A stretch of 64,000 nucleotides of DNA from Rhodosorus marinus (Eukaryota; Rhodophyta; Stylonematophyceae; Stylonematales; Stylonemataceae). Shown here in pieces: positions 45,325 through 57,421 of this stretch (position 1 is its first letter; each line of letters opens with the position of its first letter). The notes beneath the pieces are model-generated. The model did no database searches. It was given only the letters and a program-made list of their open reading frames with translations, and was not told the origin of the DNA. The stretch spans positions 1 through 64,000 of the forward strand of contig JAMWBK010000006.1 in NCBI GenBank assembly GCA_029953675.1, given 5' to 3'. The position numbers and the translations under genes are program-made.

Positions 45325-45853
45325 TCAGCACTTTCCCTTAACCCCTGGAAAAAGGAAACTAATATAATAGGATTGCGTTAGGAAAGGGAGCAGCAAGCAA
45401 CAACTCGTGCGTTCCGAAACGTGTAGTTCGCTTCGGAGCTCTCCTGGCTCGTCAAAGACCGAAGCAAGAGCGCGGACATATATTCGAATCTGAACGTACG
45501 ACGTTCTCCGACCTTCTAGGCATACAACATAAGAAGTAGTGCATGGTTCAATTACTGTATCGTCGTCGAAGCCAGGTCTGTTAAGCTCTGCGAAGCTACC
45601 CAAACCCACGCTCCACATGAAACAGAAAAGCGCCAGAGGATCACCTTAACAACCAGAACATCACTGTTATGATGGCACTGGCGGGGAGCCGGTGGAGAGC
45701 CTGCGGAGAACCTCCCATCATCCATTGATGATCATTGTGAGGTTCTGAACCAAGCCCACAACCAGTTCGGTACAATATATCGGAGCATCCTGGCAAAAAG
45801 GTAAATCTGCGCTTGGCACAGGATGACCCGCAAAGCCTGATACTTTCGATCAA
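45325..45853 (-). CDS. Hypothetical Cys-containing protein, possibly two exons
   Basis: Two adjacent minus-strand frames could be exons of one small gene. The upstream frame, from 45853, has five cysteines (CGSSCAKRRF, PGCSD, TGCGLG) and a hydrophobic end (PASAIITVMFWLL). The downstream frame (45618-45325) has GFDDDTVIEPCTTSYVVCLEG and an amphipathic tail. A candidate donor (AAG then GTGATCC) lies near 45,648. I recognise no family. The hydrophobic stretch might be a membrane anchor. It may equally be non-coding. Confidence 0.2.
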
Positions 45854-46945
45854 TTACTGAGAAAATAAAGAATGCCTTCACTCCTCCAAGGCTCGAGAGC
45901 TATAGGCAGACGAGCCCAATGACATACAATTCCGCCCGAGATTGGAGCTTTCAACAGAAAGCGCTTAGCTTCCCTCTGAAAGGCAGGGCACAAATGGAAG
46001 CTAGCTACATCAGATAATCAATCATTATCCTAGCCAGCAGTTTGAAATTCTAAAGCAATTCTATATTTCAGAGCTGGATGATGTTGCATTAGGATAAATC
46101 CATAACAAAATACGGCCAAGCTCCTCACGACCAGTCGCATGTGTATATCGCTAGAAATATATCTGCAAAATGGCATAATCTTTGAGCATTGTGTTGTTTT
46201 CTGGGGGTAGGGAGGGATTCTGCTGGACTAAGTCAACTCTAGGGCCACTTACGCTCTATAGAGTTCTGGGGTTGTTTTTTTCAAACAATTTCAGGTTCAA
46301 GAATTTTCATTATTTCAAGTTACGATCTAGGGCCCGATCATACTCGGCCAATAGGGCATTGCTCTCTTAGTATTTATCCAATTATTATACTCCACCTGTC
46401 CAAATTGTTGAATTTTTCTTTTCTTTTCGTCCTAGCTCCTCGAATCGGCATTTTTATTTTCAATTTGCTTTTTCAATCTTGTTTTCTGGTTTTTGCTTTG
46501 CTGAGAGGGTTTTGTTTATAGGTTGGGGTTTGTTTTTGCCCTCTCTGGCATTCAGCACAATGCTTTGTAGCGCATAAACAGGCACATTGGGTATCTATCC
46601 TCTATGAAAACAACTGCCAGCCAGAGAAGGCGGAGTTGGGGGGAAATCCGGTGGGGGGGGAGAGGGACTCATTCTTCGAGAGGTGGAATTCGATTTGACC
46701 CGATTTTTGGTGTTAGGACTGTCCAGCTTACGTGTGCCTTCGCGTGCAGACAGTGAGAGAGTGCTTTGCGGTTGTGAACTCTTGCCTCAATACCGGCGTT
46801 TCTCATCTTGGGGAAATCAGGAATCTACTCTGCGGATTAACAGAGAAAGGATTACCCCTCGAATTCACAAACGCATCGTGTACTGTCCTCGCAAGTGGGG
46901 AGGAACGGTCGGACGTTGTCGTAGGATTCGGGAGAGTATCCTAGA
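45854..46945. other. Intergenic, AT- and T-rich, no gene recognised
   Basis: T-rich sequence with long T runs around 46,270-46,520 and a G run (GGGGGGG) near 46,652. The region just before 46946 is the presumed promoter and 5' leader of the RAMA gene. Confidence 0.45.
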
Positions 46946-49706
46946 ATGCCGGAGGAGCGCTCGTCGACAGTCGCAGATTCGACTAGAAGTAAGTATTTCC
47001 CCGAGCTAACCATGCAGCGGTGGTTTGTTCATTCAGTTGGGCGAATGAGAGTACTGGGTGTATTGTACTCTCAGAACCACGTCGGGCAGTATCGCTCTGC
47101 CCGAAGCACACTTTATCACTAACTCTATCCCGTTGTGTGTCTTGTTGATCTTAAATCGCTTGCGAATCCACTACGTACAGAGGATGACAAGAGGTCAAAG
47201 ATGCTGGAACTGCTCGATCGCGGTTTGCTGAAGCCTGGTCAGGAGATTTTCTTCCAATACAAACGCGACCGCTACGTTGCCAATATCGAAGTCGATGGGA
47301 GGTTGCTGGCGGGCGACGGCGAAAGTAGGCATTAGTTTCCGGGAGAGCATTACCAGGACCTCATTTTTTGGAGATCGCTTCCCCCTCTCGTCCCATCTAA
47401 CACTTAGCGTTCTTACTTTTTGTACATACTTCCATAGATTTTGACACTCCGTCCGAGTTTGTGAACGAAATGGTCAGACGCTACAATACAGAGAACAGAA
47501 TCCGACTCCGTGGGACCGTGAACCTCAACGGTTGGCAGACTTGTTCGTTTGACAATCAAACCCTTCAGCAGCTCTTGGACTCACCAGACCCATCTGACGA
47601 GGGCGCCGCGGAGGGATCCCGGAACTCTGAGGATGTTATTACCAATGGTGAGCGGAAGAGGAAGCAGGACGCTGTGGATCGCGAGGAAGACGCTGCTCTA
47701 TATAATCGAAGGAGAAGAACCACTCGCTTGGCCGCGGGCAAGATTAAGCAAGTCGATTACAAGTTTCCTCCAGGGCAGTCAACAGATGGAGTGACCACTA
47801 CGGCCACGAGGATAGAGAAATCGATCGATTTCGAGAATGACAAGGAGGCTAACACGAACGAAGATGCGGACCAATTTCCGGAGGATCATGATGTCTTCAG
47901 CAGCAAAGAGTTGGAGGACGACGCGGACGACGCAACGCACGTGGAAAGGGTGACAAACCCAGTCGCTTCCGGGGTTGTGCATGCCGCAGAATTCACTACT
48001 CCGCATCCCCTGGCCATATCTAACTCCCCTCGTTTGCACCCTTCACTGCAGGGGGAAGGGGATTCTCATGACAATTTGTCCGGTTCGTCCCTTGAAGGTG
48101 GCTCTTCGAATAGATCGGAACAACTGGCGGATTGTGAAATGGAGGGCTCATCATCGGGCTGGGATCTGGAAGAGCAAGAGATGCTGCTCGAATGCTTACA
48201 AAGCAAGGGGGTTCTAGACCCGGAGGTGCTCACTGAGGATTCCTTGGGGAGGGATTCCGAAGACACAAAGAAGTATTTAGACCTTCTGACGATGAGGATG
48301 AAAGAAGCTGGAGTACAGACTTCGGGAGACGTTAAGGCGGTTACTGCCTTTATCTCCGCCGAAGTGTACATGGGGCGTGCCGCGAAGCAGGTCATCAACG
48401 ACAAGAAGGCACAACGGAAGGGGAAAGCGAGCCGGGAGCTGAGCGGCCTCAAGCGACAGCTGGAACAAGAACGCAACAAGATAAACGACCTCTTGAAACT
48501 CCAAAAGAAGAGGAATCGCGAGGTTGAGGAAGGGAGATCAAAATTGGAGAGCGAAATGCAAGCTAGGAGAGAGATAGAGCTTGACCGAAGCAAGCTCAAG
48601 CTTCAATGCAAGGATTCTCAGACGGAAGAGATTAGGGAGAGGGAACTCTGCACTGGTCTTCAGAACGAGTGCGATCTGCTGAAGGAAAAGGAAGCCCACG
48701 CGAGGAATAAGCTGGAGGAATCGCGCGGAGTAATATCCTCTCTCAAAGCAATTTTGGAGGGAGCGCAATTGGACGTCCGAATGTCTCCGGTGTTCAGTTC
48801 AATGGATGAAAACGATTTCGCGAGGCCCAATCCTCAGCCTGGTCGTACTGGATCGTTTGATCGCGTCCGGAACGGAGCTGTCAACAACTTCAACAATCCA
48901 CCCAGTTTAGGGGAACGAGCTTCAGCCGAACCAGACGCCCGGTTACCAGAAGGTATGTTGCGAGGCTTGAGTACTCTAGTTTATGGGTTTCTCCTAATTT
49001 CATATTATCGACGTCCTAGGACTGGGTCCTCGCATTCTCGCGGAGTCAAGGGGAAGCGAAATCGCCCGAAACTGGATACGTATTGAGAGTGGAGACGCAC
49101 GCACAGAACAAGCGGTGGACAAGCTCCAACTTGACATGCGACGTTATAGGGTAAGATTCGTGCCTGGGACGCACTGTGCCAAAACCCACGAAGAATGGCC
49201 CTCATTTGTGGTATTCCCGCAGGCAAGATGCTGAGCGCCAGAGGACATGGTAACTGACTTTGTGGAACCCTTATGAAATCTTTTCTTCATGTTAGACCTT
49301 GGCAGCGGATATTGACGTGGAGATAGACGAGTGGAGGGGCCATTTGGACACTGGGATGCGCCAGACGCAGTACCTTGTTGCCTGCAAAGCCCGTTTAGAG
49401 CAGGTTAAACGGAATATCAGCGCTAATCCGACCCCAAAGAAGGCACCTGTTTCAGGCTCGGCTGCCCAAGGCTTGCAAGCTTCAGCAGCTAGCAAGGGCT
49501 CTAGGGCCAAAAAGCGAGGGTCATCTGGTTTAGCGTCAGGATCCTCTGGAAACCGCCAGGGAGGTGGGCAGGTGAAGAAGAGCGGACCGGCTCTCAAAAA
49601 CTCGAATCTAAAGTCTGGTACGGCAACGAGCCACAAGAATGACGCGAAGGCGGAGGCCACACGAAGAAAACCAAAGGACGTGTTAAGGTCGATTCCCGTG
49701 CTTTGA
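46946..49706 (+). CDS. RAMA-domain nuclear protein with coiled coil
   Basis: Five exons in phase: 46946-46988, 47181-47324, 47438-48952, 49020-49150 and 49296-49706, giving 747 residues. Residues about 20-100 form a RAMA-like domain: LLDRGLLKPGQEIFFQYKRDRYVANIEVDG, then DTPSEFVNEM, ending in NLNGWQTCSF (named here by those pieces). RAMA domains were described beside DNA adenine methylases and in eukaryotic chromatin proteins. A basic RKRK and RRRRTTR stretch, probably a nuclear signal, follows near residues 125-155, then a long acidic low-complexity region. A coiled coil comes next (about 390-520, LKRQLEQERNKINDLLKLQKKR). The C-terminus is a helix plus a Ser/Lys/Gly-rich basic tail. No methylase domain is present. 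Chromatin or modified-DNA reading is an inference. Confidence 0.75.
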
Positions 49707-50056
49707 GTAGACGCAATAAAAAAAACTCCAATTGTCCCTCACTTTGTTTTTGCTGTCTTCCACCGTCGTTTCTAATTAACACATTTATACAAGAGTCCCG
49801 GAGGAATTGTTGTCAAATACTACTTTCCTCCGGGCATATGAGAAGCTGATGCAAGAAGCAGTGGTCACTCTAAAACAAGACGGCACTCTGTTAGGCCACC
49901 GGGAGAACACGAAAAGAACATCTGGACAAGTACTCGGTTAAAATTTTGCATTCCATCCAGGAGAGCTAACAGCGACTGAACTCAGTCCTACCGCGCGATA
50001 ACTCTCTTCCATCGAAAGCGAAGGCAAGATGACAACATGCAAGGACCTCCGCATCA
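49707..50056. other. Convergent spacer between RAMA and HATPase genes
   Basis: Both flanking genes end here. An AATAAA occurs at 49715-49720 just after the RAMA stop and may be its polyadenylation signal. An inverted pair CCGGAGGAA and TTCCTCCGG lies at 49798-49836, a possible hairpin in the 3' regions. Confidence 0.55.
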
Positions 50057-53000
50057 CTATCCCAGGCGCCCCGAGCTTTTGAAGAAGTCCATCAAAGGGT
50101 CGAAGTAGTTGTCAGCAAACGATTGAAAGTAGAACTCGTGTACCTCGTCGTGAGGTCCAACAATGCTAGGGCAAGGGATAAACAACACTCAGCCCGATTA
50201 GTGAGATTCCATCGCAAGCTCATGAGCCCAAATTGATGAGACAATAAACTCTTTTGTTGCCAAAAGCTTCAATGGGTTGCTCCTCATTTGGAAAGGGCCA
50301 AGGCATGACCCCTTAAGCTAGGCCCGGATACTTACTTATGTGCCAACTCATGACAGTATACCATATACCAGTAGACATAAGGCTGTCGGCCGCGGCTCAG
50401 AAGCTCATGCTCGAGTGCTATAAAATAATACAAGTTGAAATGCAGTGCATGATTGTCTGAGCTATTAAACGCAATCGTCTTGCCACCCGGTTCATAAACA
50501 ATGCAAAGTGCCTTCGCGTTCAGATTAAAGACCTGAGTTCCAAGCTCAAGAAGCAGCTTAGAAAAGGACAAACAGGTTGCCCATAGCGGTTGAAACGACT
50601 CTTCTGATACAGCCTTCGTTCTAAACGTCTTCAGACATCTGCGCAAAATTTCCGCAGGGGCTTGCATTGCCACGAGGTCATGTCCGGGAATCACCTCACA
50701 GTTCGACTCAATGGATCGCGGAGGTCGCGCAATCGTTTTCCCCTGGGCCTGGATACTGTTCCCCCGCTGCGGTCCACTCAGACTGACAGCCTTCTTTAGT
50801 GAATTGCTCAGCGCTGTAGGGTCAGGTTTGTGCAAAGCACCGTCGTCTCGCTTGCACTCCGCGCTAGAGCCAGGGCCCTCCGCAGGAAGTGAGCTGGTTC
50901 TATCCCCAGTAATTTCAGGTGTCCCCCCACGGCTAGTGCTGGAAATCACTGGAGAGCCAGTCGATCCAGCGCTAAAAGCCTTCTTGAAAGATGAAGCGAA
51001 CTTTCCAAATTTCGATGATCCAGAGCTCTTCTGCGAAGTCTTCCCTCTCACAGACTCAACCCTTTGTGGAGGTCTGACGTCGCCTCGAACTGGGGCGTCT
51101 CCTGTATCTTTATTCTCACCGGTAGCACTCGTACGCGAATCCTTCCTCGGGTAGTCCCCCCTTGAAAGAATGTCATTTGCAGCCCGAAGAGGATCTCCTT
51201 TCTGTTCTCGGAGAATCTTGGATATGAACTCCTCATCTGCGTCAGGAAACATTGAACGCAGTATTTCGAGCTGTCCTTGCACCTGAGCGTCCTTTGCGTT
51301 CCCCCGTTGACCATCGCCGTTTCCAGGCGACGCCTTGGCCTGTGAAACCCCCTCGACACCCGGCCTAGGGACGTTCTCTTCCGCTAGGGACTCCGAACGC
51401 GCAGGACCTCTACTGTGTGTACGAGGAGCATCCAAAGCTGCATCATCAACGGAGAGCCTGTTCACTGGAAAGCCTCTCGACTTGAGCGCGCTTATCGAGG
51501 TTTCCAATATAGTTGTTATCAAGAGCGAGTCTTCCAATCGATTCCTCTCAAAGAGGTTTGTTCCTAGAACATGGCTCACGTCGAACATGTCGAAGTCCTT
51601 CAGTATCAAAAGCGTGAGTGCCCCTTTTGAGCAGCAGGTGACCGGTTGAGTTTTCACACGACCTCTAAATCGCAGTAGACAGGTAATAGAAGAGACCTGT
51701 TTCACCCTCAGTCGCTCCTCAGTCAGCAGCTTCGCTGCCCCCGCCTTCAATTTTCGAGACTCTTTCCCGCTGGAGTCAGTCAGCAGTAGTGGCGCTCGCT
51801 CCAAAATCCTTTCCCTCACCGCCTGGGTCAGAGTCGTCTCCCCCCCCTCACCAACCACTTGATACTCCCTGGTCACCTGAGATTGATTATGCCAGGCATC
51901 ATTTCAGGAAATGCCTACAACGCATACACCCCCCTCAGAGCCGCGCTCAGTCCGTTTGGGCAACAATGCTGCTAAACCTAGTACTCGCTGCCAACGGCCT
52001 AAACTTGCATTGTCAACCTACCTCTTTGCTCAACCATTTACTCCCAAGTTTCTCGTAGAAGCTCTCCAACGTCGAGTCCAAGGGAGCGTTAACCGGCTCG
52101 AACAGCTGAAGCAGGATAGTATCATCCACGAGGCTGCATTCTGCAGGCCGGCAAAATTTTGGCGAGTTCTCCTTCACAAAGCCAAGCAGAAACGATTTCT
52201 TCAGCATCGACGAGCGAAGCGCTTGTGGTATCGAATCAAAGTTGACCGCAATCTCCTTCAGGAGGGCCAAGTACGTTGCTTCGTTGCCGACCTTGTCAAG
52301 GACAACTTTAGGATCCGAGATAACGTGCTGGGCAATCTCCACTACGGATGGGATATCCTACCATACGCAAGTGAGAAAGAATGAGACACGTTCAGAAGTC
52401 TTTTCAGAGGGACCTCTTTGCGAGGTTGACCTGGTTGTTCGGCAGATAGAATGGATAGACGCAGGATTCTTACCCGAACTCCGCAGTTCCTGAGCAGGGC
52501 GTTGGCGCTTGCGCCAAAGTCCACATAGGGGAAAAGCGTAGAGTACGGGCGTCCGGCATTCATCGGTCCATTCATTTGGTCTTCGAAAAAAACCTTAGGC
52601 GAAAACAATCATAGAAAAAAAAAAACGAACAGGTTTGAAAAAATTCGACAGGACCCATAGACTGAAAGTGTAGCCTAGCCTTGGCCCATGGAATCTAGGC
52701 TATTAAGCCTCCATTTCATTCTGCTCATACTCTCGTATCAACTTTGCACGGCATAGCTTACCTGGCTAGGCTTCAGCCAAGTGGCGCTCTCTGGGTTGTT
52801 TTCTTGGCTATGAACAGGTATTCTGATCACCCGAGAGAGTTCTGACCAGTGGCTACGCTCAAACGTCCCTGAACGCGCGCTTAGATAGTCATAGATTTCC
52901 TTCACCGTCCTAGGAAATTCCTTCTCGAAAATGATACGGGCACGAAGAAGGATTTCATCTGCACTGGGATGATCCTTTACTCCCAACGTAGTCGCAGCAG

Positions 53001-55978
53001 CCCGCAGGTCGCTATCAACTACTGCAAAGCCCATGCACGCAGGTGTGTGTGCCGTGAAACAAGATCCAGGATAATCGAGCTTTGCAGTGCCGCTCCTTTG
53101 GGTAGGAAGAAACTCACGCTTGACAGTAGAAGGAAAATATTCCGCTGCATACAAGGTATCCACATGGGCCGCAAGGTATTCAATTGCCTTCACGAGCGAC
53201 GCTCTGTTCCGAAGCCCAAACTGAACGGTAAGATCGATTATCTCAGCGGCACTCGGGTGCTCGCGAACGCCAAGCTGATGTAAGAATCGACCCTCCAGAC
53301 TCGATGTCTTATACGCCTTCTTATCGGACCATTCGAGGGTCAAAAATCCGAGGTCAAACAGCGACTGATCAGGAACGAACAGTTCGGATGCGGTTCCGTG
53401 GCTTCTCTGCTCAGCACCGGGACCTAGTCTTACGGGAAGGAAAGGTGTTAGCCTCAGCCTCCTCCACTCATCTCCGGAGAAGCTCCCCTGAACGCTGGCG
53501 AGGTACCGAATGAGAGCAACGGGATCCCACTTGAGCGAGTCCAGGCGGGAGAAGACAACCTCGAGGTCGACGTGGTCTCGAACACCCAGAGCCACAAGGA
53601 GCGAACGAGAGCATGCAGCTGTGCTAGCGCGAGGTAAGTCATCAAACAGGACAACGCTTGACAGATACGAGTCTGGGGGGCTCTTTAGCCCCATGCTTGT
53701 CTCCAAAAAAGCCACGTTCTCAAGTTTCACTCGTAGCTGGGTGCCGAAGGCCTCCCTCTCACGAGCTGGTAGACGAGTGTAGTAGGCGTTGAAGCTCTTA
53801 AGGACTAGCTCATGGCTTGACCTTTGGCCCTCATCGGCGAGTATTTGCTCGCAAGCAAATTTCGCCCAGTTTTCGAAAGGCAGCATATCAAACCATTCCA
53901 TAAACTTCAATTCCCTCCAAGAGGAAACCACCAGATCGCCCAGCGATCGTGGAAGCACATCGCTGGGAATCGACAGCTCTGCAGGAATTCCACTCTTCGG
54001 GGACAAAACATACTTGAATGACCCCAGAGCTAGGGGTTCAGCATTATTCATCGACACAATTATAGAGCTTTTCAAGCGTTGTCCCATGCTCCGACATGAT
54101 GTATCTCGCTGCTGAAAACGCGACCACCACTTGCACAAACGCAAGAACTTGTCCACACTAAGAACCTGTAGCTCGAGATCGTGTACAAGCTCCTCCAGGC
54201 GCAAGGGATTCAGTCCCCCTCGCGAACTTAACAGCTCCATCATTTGGAAACACGCCTGCGCGACTGTCTTCTTCACAACCGGGCACCTAACAGCAAACTC
54301 TTCCATTCCGTTGTTAGGAACTCTTGCTTCAGACGCCGGGCGGGCTCCCACCTCAGTAATGACCGAAACTGCTCGTGGATGAGAAAGGAACCCTTGCAGG
54401 AGTAGCTCTCCCACCCGCTTGTCCGGTGTAGATCCAATGAAAGTATGTGTCTTCATCAACATCACAGCAGCACGCTCCGCGGGCAACAATTTCTGCATCT
54501 CGAGTTGAAGCTCGTGTTCTGCGCTCCAACGATTGAGATCTACACCAATGGAGTCCGTCATCAAGGTCTTCAGGCCGTTTAGGAACATGCCAGCAAATCC
54601 AGTGCGTTGCTTCTCCTTCTTTGCCTCCCGAGTACCCACTGCAGATGCCGGCTCCACGGACTCAGTCGAAGGTCTCAAGCCCTGGTTGCGTTTCTGGAGC
54701 TCAAACTCCGCACTGACCTCGCCCATCAGCTGTTCGTAGGATCCACGAAGAATGGAACCCGCAAGGAAGAGTAGCTCAGAGTTCCAAATTGTCAGAGCCG
54801 GTTGAACAAAGTCAACAGACTCCCGTTCAACGGTAGGAATCAACGGTGCGGAAAGGTGTACTCCGGCACCAGTTGTCTGGTGAGTCGGGAACCCGATGAA
54901 AACTCTGCCCCGTCCGAGCTTAGGAACGATGCTCTGGGTCATCGACGCAGCAGTTCCACCTTTCTCTTGACTGTCTTCGGGCTTCTCAGTCACACCGGAT
55001 TTCTCCGCGACGAACGCAATCTGTAACTCACGGGGTGGCTTCTTCTTCGTCACTCGTTCCATTTGCTCCGATAGCTTCCATGGAACAGAGGTCTTCACGA
55101 TTGCAGTAAACAACCGCGCTTCAAGTCTATCTGTCCCTGTCTCCACAGAAGCCACGACACTAAACTCACGAACGGAACTACTGACCACTGATAGCAGCTT
55201 TCGAGGCGTTTTCACAATGAGAGGTCGGATCTTCTTCGTAGTGTCCATCTCATTCTCCTGTTTGCGCCGCACTGCTACTACCTCTTTCTGGTTGACAAAA
55301 ATGCGAATCGTCCTTACATGTCTCGAGAATGTTAGGCAGCTCGATGCGAAACTGCCGATGTCTTCTATTTTCGGAACTGGGAACGCATCTCGTGAGGGAA
55401 GGACAAACGTAGTCCACCCATCAGTTTCAGTGTCTTGTGTGGACATGATTCTACAGTACAGGGAGTCCTTATCCCAGCCGAATACCATGCAGGATCCGCC
55501 AGATACCACCATAGGCTCCTCACTGATAGAGAACACAGCATAAAACCCGACTCCAAAAAACCCGATCTTGGACTCGTCGGGATTTCCCTCGGCTATACTG
55601 CGAAGCCGGTGCCAGTCCTCGTCCTTAAACTGTTTGCCATTATTCTTGTAGATACAAGTAGTCACCTGCTGATCCCCTCCGCTAGTTCGGAACTCGATCT
55701 GAGCCTCGGTAGCCCCGGCGTCATCGCTGTTTTGAATAAGCTCCCGCCATACCTACAGTGGAAGGAGGCAGCACGTCCTATGGTAGCTCAGTTGGAAAGG
55801 CACTAGATGAAACGCCAGAAACGAAGCTGGCACTGATGTGATAACGTACCACACTCTCCCCGGAGTAGCGAGCAAGAATCTTGTCTACGAGATGCCTCTG
55901 GTTGACCCGGACATCCTCGCGGATCCCTTGGGCAGTTGCTCGTTCGCGAAGTCTTGACAAGCCGTCTAAGCTTGTCAT
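50057..55978 (-). CDS. Sacsin-like HATPase protein (DUF3684 type) with C-terminal HELAH
   Basis: Six exons with in-phase GT-AG junctions: 55978-55850, 55752-52762, 52593-52474, 52357-52022, 51876-50336 and 50165-50057, giving 1,741 residues. The start is the ATG at 55978. Residues 1-45 (LRERATAQGIREDVRVNQR, DKILARYSGES) lead into a GHKL/Bergerat N-box (WRELIQNSDDAGAT) and the GFFGVGFYAVFS lid. This is the order seen in large proteins of the DUF3684 family, which I know mainly from fungi. The middle is repeated helical sequence with several FVDFGA- and LGVxxHPSA-like elements (LGVREHPSAAEI, LGVKDHPSADEI). A second block contains a UBA-like helix (LRSMFPDADEEFISKIL). The last residues give YCHELAHN...HEFYFQSFADNYFD, a zinc-protease-like HExxH. 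It may be a chaperone-type ATPase; activity is unproven. Confidence 0.85.
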
Positions 55979-57421
55979 GATGGGTATCAGCCTCAAGTTG
56001 GAAATCTGCCTTCCTCTCGTTCCAAAACACACGCAGGCTCACTCATCGCACCAAGTTAATCCAGGGTCTCTTACTCGTTTTCCCGAATCTTTCCACACGC
56101 TTATTGAATGGCGTTGGAACCCCACATTCCTCTCACACTCCGCTGCGCCCAGATTTCCTCAAAAAAAGGACTGCTCAGTCTCACATCAGAGCTGGGAAAC
56201 TTCAATAAGCTTTGCGGAGGCAAAAGGTATACGGAAGCAGAGTTTACACGAAAGATTCTCCCCTACTCTGAATGGCGCACCTTCATCCTCCCCACTTAAC
56301 CATGCAAAAAAAGAGAACATCCCATGCATTGCCGTCCAACCCGACGAGGAAGCCCTTCGTCTCCGTAACTGGGAGCGCGTGGAAGGACTCCGAGGTGGGA
56401 CAAAGTTCTGTCCCTTAGTCAATCTTTCATGGAGCATCGTTGCTCGGGGAGCGCGATGTGAGAGTGAACCAGTCCAGTATTCATTGAGCCCGAAGCGACC
56501 GCTGCAATGGCCATCTACAGTGATGGATAACACCAGGGAATCGTTGCAACCTTTACCTTGAGGATGCAGAGAATAATTCTATACGCGCATTTGATGCAAT
56601 GCACGCGTGGAGCAAGCAGCATCGACTTGCTAGCGTTTACTCAGACTTTAGGACACAGTTGGTAAACGGTGTAAGTACGAACAAACGCGCATAAACCTTG
56701 GGCGCCAACTAGCAGACGTGCGGCGAAAAAACAATACTATTGACCGCGAAGAGAGCTAAGTCTGCAGGAACCCCGCTTGTACTTTGCCAGGACACGTGAC
56801 CATTTGAAGCATCTGGCAATACACAAATTCGAAACTAGCACTTATTGAGTAATGATCATCGAGCCCCTTCGAAACATTAGTAGGAGATAACGAAATTCTG
56901 GTTACCGTTAGGCAAGCCTCTTGAACGATGCGGGATATGGATGCGCGGAGATTTTAGAGAACCTCCCCAAGACTTCCCAATCTTTCTGAGGAAACTAAGT
57001 TATTGAACGCAATTCATGAACCAAGATTCATCTTACAGATATGTTGGCGATATTTTTGTAGAATCTTTAAGCAATGCATCCACGCAGCTACTGTACAGCA
57101 TATGCGGGATTTACATCATTTCAGTCTAATGGCAAACATATAGCCATATTTGCTTTGGCTAGAGGCCGGAGGAACAGACAAGTCCTCTTGCTGGATGGAG
57201 CAGGGGCACTATTGCTCTGCGCACTGAATTCCCGAATGCAAGAGAGCTGGGGTTTCTTTTGGGGGGGTTGTGGTGACGGCTGTCTATGGCTAGGGGCTGC
57301 CCTTTTACATCAACGGTCCGAAATTGGGTGAGAGGGAATAAGGGACAGGCGATAAGCCTGAGCCAACTTCGTTTGTACGAGTGTGCGTGTGTTCCGTTTG
57401 CTTGCAGGAGAAGACAGAAAC
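55979..57421 (+). other. Region with possible unresolved gene, 56.1-56.7 kb
   Basis: The first bases are the 5' side of the HATPase gene. On the plus strand, frames from 56108 (MALEPHIPLTLRCAQ...GGKRYTEAEFTRKILPYSEW), about 56310-56561 (PDEEALRLRNWERVEGLRGG) and about 56563-56690 (LEDAENNSIRAFDAMHAWSKQ) look protein-like and could be exons of one gene. I could not join them by convincing splice sites and recognise no family. From 56,700 to 57,421 I see nothing coding. Confidence 0.3.

Noticed and set aside
55770-55840. A tRNA-like D-arm string (GGTAGCTCAGTTGG) inside intron 1 of the HATPase gene
   Set aside because: No matching acceptor stem, anticodon arm or TTC-loop could be found in normal or permuted order, so it is most likely chance.
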